A stretch of DNA of 64,000 nucleotides from contig JAMPXB010000002.1 in the NCBI GenBank assembly GCA_023701435.1, forward strand, positions 112,171-176,170. Reading direction: 5' to 3'. A model generated the notes under the pieces. It was not told where the DNA came from and made no database searches. It saw only the letters and a program-made list of their open reading frames with translations. Source of the stretch: Bacteriovoracaceae bacterium (lineage in GTDB: Bacteria > Bdellovibrionota > Bacteriovoracia > Bacteriovoracales > Bacteriovoracaceae). Made by a program: the position numbers and the translations under genes. Within the stretch, counting starts at the first letter, position 1. Each line of letters starts with the position of its first letter. This document shows, one piece after another, positions 38,450 through 45,728 of this stretch.

Positions 38450-38920
38450 ATGCTCACTCATATCAGTCAGGACAATCGTCCCCAGATGGTAGATGTATCA
38501 GGTAAGGAGATTACTACCAGAGAGGCCATCGCCACCGGTGTTGTTTGGATTGGGAAAGAAATCATGCAGGAATTAAAATCCGGCGATATTCAATCAAAAA
38601 AAGGCCCAGTTTTCACCACGGCAATCATTGCTGCAACCATGGCCGTGAAAAAGGCCCACGAACTCATTCCTTTTTGCCACCCTTTGATGTTGGAGAAAAT
38701 AAACGTTGAAATTAATCCTATGGATGAGGAGCGTTTAAATATAAGTTGTCAGGTCAGCTGCACAGGAAAAACGGGAGTCGAAATGGAAGCCTTAACTGGA
38801 GTTCATGTGGCCGCTTTGACAATTCATGATATGTGCAAGGCCATGAGTCCTGAAATAACTGTTGAAAATATCCGCTTAATGAAAAAAACCGGTGGAAAAA
38901 AAGATTTTATTAAAGAGTAG
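38450..38920 (+). CDS. moaC: MoaC, cyclic pyranopterin monophosphate synthase
   Basis: 156 residues, complete. It converts the MoaA product to cyclic pyranopterin monophosphate. Motifs are MVDVSGKEITTREA, LIPFCHPLMLEKI and GVEMEALTGVHVAALTIHDMCKA. The start at ATG 38450 is set by GGAGG upstream and by the family's usual N-terminus; a longer frame reaching into moaA is not credible. Confidence 0.96.
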   Translation: MLTHISQDNRPQMVDVSGKEITTREAIATGVVWIGKEIMQELKSGDIQSKKGPVFTTAIIAATMAVKKAHELIPFCHPLMLEKINVEINPMDEERLNISCQVSCTGKTGVEMEALTGVHVAALTIHDMCKAMSPEITVENIRLMKKTGGKKDFIKE

Positions 38921-38923
38921 ATT

Positions 38924-40033
38924 ATGAAATTAAAAAAAGATTTTCATCCCAGGATGTTCGGATTTGCCGGGTTTTCAGGCTCGGGTAAAACCACCTTAAT
39001 TGAAAAGATCATCAGCGGGATGCCTGGATATAAGATCGGTTATATTAAACATGATGCTCACCGCTTCAACTTAGATCATGAAGGCAAGGATACTTACCGG
39101 CAGTACCAGGCCGGAGCTCAGGTTGTTTTTATTAATGATCCTGAACATTATGCCTTACAAGTAAAAGGGGAGAGTTACACCCTTGAAAAAGAATTTTTTA
39201 AAGATTGTGATCTAGTTGTGGTTGAAGGTCATAAATATTCGGATCATCCAAAATTTCTTTTTTTGGATGAAGAAGGTCTGGCCGAAAAAGAATTCCTTGA
39301 AGGGAAGCTCACCGGTGTAATCGGTACCATTTCTTTGAATGGAGCATTAAAAAAAATTGATGGACTCCCGGCCTTTCATCGGGATGATGTGAAATGTCTG
39401 ATCTCCTTTATCCTGGATAAAATGAACGATTCAGTAGAAGCATCCCTGCTCCAAGGACTCATTCTTGCCGGAGGCAGAAGTTCAAGAATGGGAGAAGATA
39501 AGGCACTCTTAAATTATCATGGTCTCCCCCAGGCCAGGTATCTGCACCAGACTCTTGAGAGTCTTAACATTAAGAGTTTCATCTCGTGTCGCAGTGATCA
39601 GTTAACGAGAGAGGGTCTTGAAGATCTTCCCACAATTGCCGACCGCTTCATTGACTTTGGTTCCTTGGGTGGGATTTTATCGGCCATGTCTGAATATCCC
39701 AAGAAGGCATGGCTAGTGATTGCTTGTGATTTGCCCTTTGTCACTGCCCATAAGATCGCAGATTTAATATCTGAGCGGGATGGCCTTAAGCAAGCTACAG
39801 CTTTTTATAATGAAGAAAGAAAACAGTTTGAACCTTTGTTTGCCATCTATGAGCCAGGTATGTATTCAAGAATGCTTCATTTTTTGGCCGAGGGAATTCA
39901 CTGCCCGCAAAAAGTTCTCTTTAACTCATCCATAAAAAAACTTCGACTGGAAACTCAGGATTTTCTGGTAAACGCCAATACCCCTGAAGAAAGACATAAG
40001 GTACGAAAAATTTTAGAAGGACTTTCTCTATGA
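38924..40033 (+). CDS. mobBA: MobB-MobA fusion
   Basis: 369 residues with two domains. Residues 10-165 are a MobB GTPase (P-loop GFSGSGKT at 16-23; VVEGHKYSDHPKF). Residues ~175-369 are MobA, the molybdopterin guanylyltransferase (LILAGGRSSRMGEDKALL from residue 179, VIACDLPFVT). It attaches GMP to form the bis-MGD cofactor used by NarG and the Nap/Nas-type enzyme. The fusion is in one open frame. It overlaps moaD by 4 bp. Confidence 0.93.
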   Translation: MKLKKDFHPRMFGFAGFSGSGKTTLIEKIISGMPGYKIGYIKHDAHRFNLDHEGKDTYRQYQAGAQVVFINDPEHYALQVKGESYTLEKEFFKDCDLVVVEGHKYSDHPKFLFLDEEGLAEKEFLEGKLTGVIGTISLNGALKKIDGLPAFHRDDVKCLISFILDKMNDSVEASLLQGLILAGGRSSRMGEDKALLNYHGLPQARYLHQTLESLNIKSFISCRSDQLTREGLEDLPTIADRFIDFGSLGGILSAMSEYPKKAWLVIACDLPFVTAHKIADLISERDGLKQATAFYNEERKQFEPLFAIYEPGMYSRMLHFLAEGIHCPQKVLFNSSIKKLRLETQDFLVNANTPEERHKVRKILEGLSL

Positions 40034-40272
40034 AAATAAAAGTTCGCTATTTTGCGAGTCTTCGCGAAAAGGCCGGTAAATCCCAGGAAGAGATGACTAT
40101 CCAAACTGGAAAAGATCTTAGTGATCTCTATCGAGCTTTACGTCTGAAATATGATTTTTCACTGGCCGAAAACGAAATCAAGTATTCCGTAAATAACGAG
40201 TATGTGGAACCCAATATACCGATTAATGAAAATGATGTGATTGTTTTCATTCCACCAGTGGCAGGGGGCTAA
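40030..40272 (+). CDS. moaD: MoaD, molybdopterin synthase sulfur carrier
   Basis: 80 residues of ubiquitin-like fold ending in VAGG. The terminal glycine is adenylated by MoeB and then thiocarboxylated to give dithiolene sulfur. RYFASLREKAGK at the N-terminus is typical. It lies directly before moaE, its partner. Confidence 0.94.
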   Translation: MKIKVRYFASLREKAGKSQEEMTIQTGKDLSDLYRALRLKYDFSLAENEIKYSVNNEYVEPNIPINENDVIVFIPPVAGG

Positions 40273-40274
40273 TC

Positions 40275-40733
40275 ATGTTTCGAATGACCCAGACGCCGAT
40301 AAAGGTGCATGACCTGTTTGATACGACTTTGGATCAAGTGGGCGGTATTGTCACTTTTGAAGGCCGTGTTCGGAATGATAATCACGGACGAAGAGTTGAG
40401 AAGCTTGAGTATGAAGCATTTCCAGAAATGGCCGAAACTGAAGGCAACAAGATCATCCAGGAGGCCATGAGTAAATTTGCCATAGAAGGCGCCTATTGTG
40501 TTCATCGCACAGGAGTTCTGGTCATCAGGGATATTGCGATCTGGATTGTGGTTTATGCCAAACACCGGGAAGCTGCTTATCGTGCCTCTGAATATATCAT
40601 TGACCAGGTGAAAACCCGGGTTCCTATATGGAAAAAAGAATACTATGTGGATGGACAAACAGACTGGGTGAAATGTCTTGCTTGTGCCGCTAAAGGAATC
40701 CCTCATCATGACCACTTCCATCACGTTAAATGA
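40275..40733 (+). CDS. moaE: MoaE, molybdopterin synthase large subunit
   Basis: 152 residues. It transfers sulfur from MoaD to form molybdopterin. Motifs are GGIVTFEGRVRNDNHGRRVEKLEYEA, HRTGVLVIRDIAIWIVVYAKHREAAY and PIWKKEYYVDGQTDWV (catalytic Lys region). It starts three bases after the moaD stop, and its 3' end overlaps the moeB start by 26 bp. Confidence 0.95.
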   Translation: MFRMTQTPIKVHDLFDTTLDQVGGIVTFEGRVRNDNHGRRVEKLEYEAFPEMAETEGNKIIQEAMSKFAIEGAYCVHRTGVLVIRDIAIWIVVYAKHREAAYRASEYIIDQVKTRVPIWKKEYYVDGQTDWVKCLACAAKGIPHHDHFHHVK

Positions 40734-41772
40734 ACTCTATCAAAGGCAGATCACCTTACTTGGTGAAGCCGCCTTTGAAAAAATTCGCAACTCCCGCATC
40801 TTGATCATAGGGGCCGGTGGACTGGGATGTCCGGCCTTACAGTATCTGTCTTCATCTGGGGTAGGTGTCATAGGTATTGTGGACTTTGATATAGTGAGTG
40901 CTTCTAATCTTCAAAGACAGATCCTCTTTGAGATCAACGATATTGGCCGAAAAAAAGTAGAAGCCGCTGCAGAAAAACTCAAAAAATTGGCACCCTTTTG
41001 CAATATTCAGGTTTTTCCCTTTAGGCTTGATGCGACCAATTCTTTGGAGATCTTTTCAACTTTTGACGTGATCCTGGACTGTACGGATAATTTTTATACT
41101 AAATTTCTTATCCATGATGCTTGTTTTAAAACCGGTAAAGTTTTGATTCAAGCTTCTGTGTACCAATATGAAGGTCAAGTACAGATGTTTGACTTTAGGG
41201 AGCGTCAGGGGCCTTGCTTGAGGTGCCTGTGGCCCGAGGAACCATTAGACGGGTGCACTGCTACTTGTGCTGAAGCAGGTGTCATGGGTCCTTTATTGGG
41301 AGTCATGGGATCTATTCAGGCAATGGAGGCCCTAAAGCTCATCACTGAAAAGGAACACTTAAATAATGGTGAAACATTATTTGTTGATCTTATGTCCAGA
41401 GAATTTGACGTTCGGCGATTTAAGCAAAAAAGTGACTGCCCTTGTTGCGTTAAACACGAATGTAAGGTCCAGGAAGTACTGCAGGTTGACTGGCCTGTGG
41501 ATCTGAAAGAATTCGTTCTTGTGGATGTGCGCTCGCTTGAAGAATCTGATCAATGCCCCCTCGTGGAGCAATTTAAAAAACACTACAGAGTTCTACAAAT
41601 TCCATTAGATAAAATTAAGGATTTTGTACCGCCGAGTGATCAAAAATACCTCACGATATGTGCGCGAGGGCTCAGATCACTCAATGCATGTCATTACCTT
41701 AGGGCCCAAGGACTAGAAGTTTACTCGCTTCGGGGAGGAACTAATAACATTTTAAGCATGGAGAACCTATGA
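40708..41772 (+). CDS. moeB: MoeB-like adenylyltransferase with rhodanese domain
   Basis: 354 residues. Residues 1-245 are a ThiF/MoeB E1-like domain (GAGGLGCPALQYL near 35, zinc cysteines CLRC and CPCC). Residues ~260-354 are a rhodanese domain with active-site CARGLRS. It adenylates MoaD and can pass the sulfur itself, as in MoeZ/MOCS3. ATG 40708 lies downstream of AAAGGA; an earlier in-frame ATG at 40678 is possible but lies deeper in moaE. The stop overlaps the next small gene. Confidence 0.92.
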   Translation: MTTSITLNELYQRQITLLGEAAFEKIRNSRILIIGAGGLGCPALQYLSSSGVGVIGIVDFDIVSASNLQRQILFEINDIGRKKVEAAAEKLKKLAPFCNIQVFPFRLDATNSLEIFSTFDVILDCTDNFYTKFLIHDACFKTGKVLIQASVYQYEGQVQMFDFRERQGPCLRCLWPEEPLDGCTATCAEAGVMGPLLGVMGSIQAMEALKLITEKEHLNNGETLFVDLMSREFDVRRFKQKSDCPCCVKHECKVQEVLQVDWPVDLKEFVLVDVRSLEESDQCPLVEQFKKHYRVLQIPLDKIKDFVPPSDQKYLTICARGLRSLNACHYLRAQGLEVYSLRGGTNNILSMENL

Positions 41773-41948
41773 AGCAGGATAATTTGAATTACAAGGCAAC
41801 AATGGACAAGCTTTTAGTTGATTTAAGAAAAACCTGTCATGCCATGATAGACCAGGATTATGTTTCTGAGTCTCCGATGAAGCTCATACGCGAAGCTTTA
41901 GATTATTTGGACCAAAAATATTTGGAAAAAAAAGAAGGTAAAGAATGA
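41769..41948 (+). CDS. Small helical ORF between moeB and nnrS
   Basis: 59 residues, largely helical and charged (MDKLLVDLRKTCHAMID, LIREALDYLDQKYLEKKE), with one Cys-His pair (TCHAM). It overlaps the moeB stop (ATGA) at its start and the nnrS start (ATGA) at its end. This double translational coupling is strong evidence that it is a real gene. No family is recognised. Confidence 0.72.
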   Translation: MKQDNLNYKATMDKLLVDLRKTCHAMIDQDYVSESPMKLIREALDYLDQKYLEKKEGKE

Positions 41949-43117
41949 GTCACCATCCTGTATGGGGCCTGGCCTTCAGGCCTTTTTTTTTAATGGGCTC
42001 ACTAATTGGTGCCGTACTTGTTCTCTTTTGGGCGCTATCCTTTTTTAAAGGAGATCTGCCTACAGGTATTTTTGATCCCATCATCTGGCATGGGCATGAA
42101 ATGATTTATGGTTTCACAATGGCGATTGTGGCCGGGTTTATCCTCACTGCTGGGGCCAATTGGACGAGTACCAAAGGGATCTCAGGAAAAAATCTGATCA
42201 TTTTGTTTTCTGTGTGGCTTTCCGGCCGGTTAATGTTTGCTCTTTCTCTTTTTAAACCATCTATACCATCTTTTCTCTATCTTTTAGTTGATATGCTCTT
42301 TATTCCAGCTCTGATTTGGGCCCTGGCTGGACCGCTTATTAAATCCCGGCAATGGCGGAACATTCAATTCTTATTGGTGTTTGCACTTCTTGCAACAGGA
42401 AATCTTCTCATTCACCTGGCCTCTCTTGAGGTCATCGCTTTTACTTACGCCAATAAAGGAATTTATCTTGGGGTTAATCTTATTCTTCTCATCTTGGTAA
42501 TCATTGGTGGAAGAGTGGTACCATTTTTCACCGCCAACGCCATTGCAGGTCTTGAAATCAAAAAATATGATTGGCTTGAAAAGGCCGTACTTATCAGCAT
42601 TTGTAGTTATGTCTTTCTGGATTTCGTTGAATATGAGACAGGCCACGCCGGCCAGGTGGCCCTTATCGCGGCAGCCTTCAGCTTTGTCCGCATGTTAGGG
42701 TGGAAGTCCTGGAAGACGATCAAATATCCCATCCTGTGGGTCCTTCATTTGGGTTATTTGTGGATTGTAGCTGGTTTAATTTTAATCTTTCTGAGCGACA
42801 TCCTATCCTTATTGCCGAGGTCTGTGGCCATTCACGCTTTCACTGCAGGGGCGATGAGTACTTTCATTATCGGTATGATGTCGCGGGTTTCTCTTGGACA
42901 CACCGGACGACCTCTTAGACTTGCCAAAGGATTTGTGACTTCATATGTCCTGATTACTGTTTCCGGAATCGTCCGGGTAGCATCGGGGTTTATGCCTGAA
43001 TATTATGGAGAAGGAATTCTCCTCTCTGGGATTTTTTGGGCCTTGGGTTTTTTCATCTTTATTTTGTTTTATTTCTCAATTCTCACTAGTCCACGAGCTG
43101 ATGGAAGGCCTGGTTAA
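41945..43117 (+). CDS. nnrS: NnrS family heme-copper membrane protein
   Basis: 390 residues with about twelve helices. The NnrS start GLAFRPFFLMG is followed by conserved histidines (IIWHGHEMIYGF, IHAFTAGAMSTFIIGMMSRVSLGHTGRP). NnrS eases nitrosative stress during denitrification. It belongs to the cofactor operon by overlap with the small gene before it. A GC-rich hairpin with a nine-T run lies inside its first codons (41966-41991). It converges on the MOSC gene with only 2 bp between stops. Confidence 0.92.
   Translation: MSHHPVWGLAFRPFFLMGSLIGAVLVLFWALSFFKGDLPTGIFDPIIWHGHEMIYGFTMAIVAGFILTAGANWTSTKGISGKNLIILFSVWLSGRLMFALSLFKPSIPSFLYLLVDMLFIPALIWALAGPLIKSRQWRNIQFLLVFALLATGNLLIHLASLEVIAFTYANKGIYLGVNLILLILVIIGGRVVPFFTANAIAGLEIKKYDWLEKAVLISICSYVFLDFVEYETGHAGQVALIAAAFSFVRMLGWKSWKTIKYPILWVLHLGYLWIVAGLILIFLSDILSLLPRSVAIHAFTAGAMSTFIIGMMSRVSLGHTGRPLRLAKGFVTSYVLITVSGIVRVASGFMPEYYGEGILLSGIFWALGFFIFILFYFSILTSPRADGRPG
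41966..41991 (+). terminator. Terminator-like hairpin inside nnrS
   Basis: GGCCTG and CAGGCC form a perfect 6-bp GC-rich stem with a five-base loop, followed at once by nine T (41983-41991). It lies ~20 bp inside the nnrS coding region, over codons for GLAFRPFF. If active it would limit nnrS expression from the long upstream operon. Confidence 0.55.
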
Positions 43118-43119
43118 GT

Positions 43120-43791
43120 TCATATTTCTCCCAAGCGCTTTCGGTCATCTGGAAGTACACCCGTCTTTAAAAATTCCTGGCTAGGCCCTCTCCAATTTTC
43201 TGAGAGGGCCTGGTTTTTTGCCATTAATTCCAAGACAGCTGGATCTGGTTTAACCAGAAGTGCCTCTACACAGGAGGCAATATTAAGTTCAGGATAGGGT
43301 CGATCTTTGAGAAAAATCTCATCACCCACTCGAATTTTACCAGGGGTAATAACTTTAAAAAACCAGCCAGTTCTGCCACTTTCTTGAACTAATCGGGCAA
43401 GGGAGTTTATTTTAAATTGATAATTTATTGTCGCGCAGGGTTTCCGAGGCTCAGTGACAGCACATAGAACTTCTCCCATTTGGAAGAGATCACCGATACA
43501 TACATTTTGTTCCAAGAGATCTGAAGCGTTGACATTTTCTCCCATCGATCCAGATAAAAATGAGGTCTCAGGGAATTGGCCCCGCCAGTAATCGTAATGC
43601 TGTAATGGATAATAATGTATGATTCGCTGGGGTCCTCCGTGATGAAACTTATTAAAAACAGCGTCACCTTCGATTTGGTCTATAAAAATATTTAAGTCAT
43701 GGCAGGGCGTACGGTTGATTGCCGAGATCAGGGCAGGATTAGTAGGAAGTGGTGACGGTTTGCCTTTAAATAAATGATGAACTTTGGGCAT
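43120..43791 (-). CDS. MOSC domain protein (YiiM-like)
   Basis: 223 residues. MOSC domains bind sulfur-carried molybdenum cofactor. Motifs are INRTPCHDLNIFIDQIEGDAVFNKFHHGGPQRIIHYYP at the start and PRKPCATINYQF with the conserved Cys of the MOSC core; a C-terminal helical 3-alpha segment follows, as in YiiM, which reduces N-hydroxylated compounds. Next to a cofactor operon this is a natural neighbour. The start at ATG 43791 lacks a strong ribosome site. Confidence 0.88.
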   Translation of the reverse strand: MPKVHHLFKGKPSPLPTNPALISAINRTPCHDLNIFIDQIEGDAVFNKFHHGGPQRIIHYYPLQHYDYWRGQFPETSFLSGSMGENVNASDLLEQNVCIGDLFQMGEVLCAVTEPRKPCATINYQFKINSLARLVQESGRTGWFFKVITPGKIRVGDEIFLKDRPYPELNIASCVEALLVKPDPAVLELMAKNQALSENWRGPSQEFLKTGVLPDDRKRLGEI

Positions 43792-43851
43792 AAACTAATT
43801 TGAGGAAGCTTTCAGGGACTGTCAATGAAGGGTTAGACCCCGATTTCATTT

Positions 43852-43866
43852 TAACTTAATAAGTTA
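43852..43866. repeat. Inverted repeat upstream of tatA
   Basis: TAACTT-AAT-AAGTTA is a perfect 6-bp inverted repeat in the region between the MOSC gene and tatA. It overlaps a second palindrome (TTAATAAGTTATTAA, 43856-43870). It could be an operator; there is no direct evidence of function. Confidence 0.35.
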
Positions 43867-43920
43867 TTAATATCTTAAGATTGTAGACCTGAAAAGTTGG
43901 TCGGAATTTTTTTGATATTT

Positions 43921-43962
43921 CTGATCTTGGTTAGGTTATTTCATAAAATGATCCTATAAGAT
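43921..43962 (+). promoter_or_regulatory. Degenerate FNR-like promoter of tatA-narK
   Basis: CTGATCTTGGTTAG (43921-43934) has one mismatch to TGAY-N4-RTCA. TAAGAT (43957-43962) is the -10 box, start ~43969, box at -41.5. The same -10 sequence is used in the candidate nar promoter. Confidence 0.5.
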
Positions 43963-43984
43963 GAGATTAATTAAAGGAGAACTT

Positions 43985-44158
43985 ATGTTCGGATTAGGGA
44001 TTGGAGAAATCGCCATTGTCGTTTTGATTGTTGTTCTTTTTTTTGGACCTAAAAAGTTACCGCAATTGGGAAAAGGCTTGGGTCAGGCAATACGGGAATT
44101 TAAGAATGCTGGATCCGAACTTAATTCTGAATCTGGAGAGGAAAAGAGGAAAACATGA
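43985..44158 (+). CDS. tatA: TatA/TatE-type translocase subunit
   Basis: 57 residues: a short membrane helix (IGEIAIVVLIVVLFF), the FGP hinge, then an amphipathic helix (KKLPQLGKGLGQAIREFKNA) and a charged tail, as in TatA. It forms the Tat pore for folded proteins; Tat clients here include ActB. ATG 43985 follows AAAGGAGAACTT; an earlier in-frame ATG at 43961 would overlap the promoter. It is coupled to narK by an ATGA overlap. tatB and tatC are not in the window. Confidence 0.9.
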   Translation: MFGLGIGEIAIVVLIVVLFFGPKKLPQLGKGLGQAIREFKNAGSELNSESGEEKRKT

Positions 44159-45708
44159 GCACAATAAAAGAATGGAAAGTAGATGATGAGAAATTTTGGG
44201 TTGAAAAAGGCAATAAAATTGCCAATAGAAATTTATGGATTTCTATTCCTTCACTTTTTTTAGCTTTTGCCACATGGATGATGTGGTCTATCATCATTGT
44301 AAAAATGCAAGACCTAGGATTTACGCTCGGTGAAACAGACCCGGATAAAATAAAAGGCTTGCTTTATTCATTACCGGCCATCGCTGGTCTTGCCGGGGCC
44401 ACCCTGAGAATTCCCAATTCATTTTTAATTCCCATTGGCGGCGGACGTAATGTTAATTTTTTTACAACCGCCTGCCTGCTTATTTCGGCAGTGGGTACCG
44501 GGATGGCACTCATGTCTCGTGAGACTCCCTATATCGTGTTTGCCTTGTTAGCAGTGGTGTCTGGTTTTGGGGGCGGTAACTTCTCTTCATCCATGGCCAA
44601 CATTACAACTTTCTTTCCTAAAAAAATGCAAGGAACTGCTCTTGGATTGAATGCAGGATTAGGCAATCTAGGTGTAAGTGGTATGCAATTCATCTTACCT
44701 GTTGTCATGGGTTTCCAATTATTTGGTCCTTTGACAGGTGCCCCTCACGTGAGCGGTGAAGGTCAGGAAATCTTCATTCAAAATGCTGGACTATTTTGGG
44801 TACCTTTAATTCTTATTTCCATCACCGCCATCTGGTTTGGAATGCATAATTTAAAGAGTATTTCTCCCGGTTTAACAACCACTCGTGGGGCCTTTCTAAA
44901 TATCGCTCTTATGGTGGGTATAGGTCTGGTGACTTCACTTCTTGGTGCTTGGATGCTTGTGGGCCTTAAGGTTAATGTTTTTTTGATTCTACCTGTAATC
45001 GTCTTGTTGACTTTGTTTTTGATGAAAATTTCTGCACCCGCCACAATTAAAGACCGTTTGAATAAGCAATTTATCATTTTAAGAAATAAGCACAACTGGA
45101 TCATGACCATAATTTACGTCATGACCTTCGGATCTTTTATCGGCTATGCAGCTTCCTTTCCTAAACTCATTCAGGATGTTTTTGGCTACCTTCCTGATGG
45201 GACTAAAAATCCATTGGCACCTAATCCTATGGCCTGGGCATGGTTAGGACCTTTTTTAGGTGCCCTTATTCGCCCTATCGGAGGCTGGCTTTCAGATAAA
45301 GTAAATAGCGGATCAAAGGTTACTGCCTGGTCAACTCTGATTCAGGTTGTGGGTGCTTTAGGGGCCGCCTATTTTGTTATTCAGGCCCGAGAGGCGGCAT
45401 CACCGGATAGTTATTGGTGGCCATTTTTCTTTTGTTTTATGCTTTTATTTTTAGGATCTGGTCTGGGAAATGGTTCGACCTTTAGAAGCATCCCTTACAT
45501 TTTCGATAAAGATATTGCACCGGCAATATTAGGTTGGACAGGGGCCATAGGTGCCTATGGTTCATTTATTATTCCAAAAATGTTTGGAGAGCAGATTGCC
45601 AACAAGACTCCAGAATATGCCTTATATGGATTTACTGTTTATTATGTCATTTGCCTTGCACTGAACTGGTATTACTATGATCGGAAAAACAGCGGCATTA
45701 AGTGCTAA
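44155..45708 (+). CDS. narK: NarK-type nitrate/nitrite transporter
   Basis: 517 residues, 12 or more helices, MFS. Signature segments are FATWMMWS near the start, GFGGGNFSSSMANITTFFPKKMQGTALGLNAGLGNLG (nitrate signature 1) and GSGLGNGSTFRSIPYIF (signature 2). It is a distinct type from the DoxX-fused NarK at 18966-20759 and closer to the E. coli NarK nitrate/nitrite exchanger. No extra domain is present. Confidence 0.95.
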   Translation: MSTIKEWKVDDEKFWVEKGNKIANRNLWISIPSLFLAFATWMMWSIIIVKMQDLGFTLGETDPDKIKGLLYSLPAIAGLAGATLRIPNSFLIPIGGGRNVNFFTTACLLISAVGTGMALMSRETPYIVFALLAVVSGFGGGNFSSSMANITTFFPKKMQGTALGLNAGLGNLGVSGMQFILPVVMGFQLFGPLTGAPHVSGEGQEIFIQNAGLFWVPLILISITAIWFGMHNLKSISPGLTTTRGAFLNIALMVGIGLVTSLLGAWMLVGLKVNVFLILPVIVLLTLFLMKISAPATIKDRLNKQFIILRNKHNWIMTIIYVMTFGSFIGYAASFPKLIQDVFGYLPDGTKNPLAPNPMAWAWLGPFLGALIRPIGGWLSDKVNSGSKVTAWSTLIQVVGALGAAYFVIQAREAASPDSYWWPFFFCFMLLFLGSGLGNGSTFRSIPYIFDKDIAPAILGWTGAIGAYGSFIIPKMFGEQIANKTPEYALYGFTVYYVICLALNWYYYDRKNSGIKC

Positions 45709-45728
45709 GAAAAGAGTTTTGAATTAAA

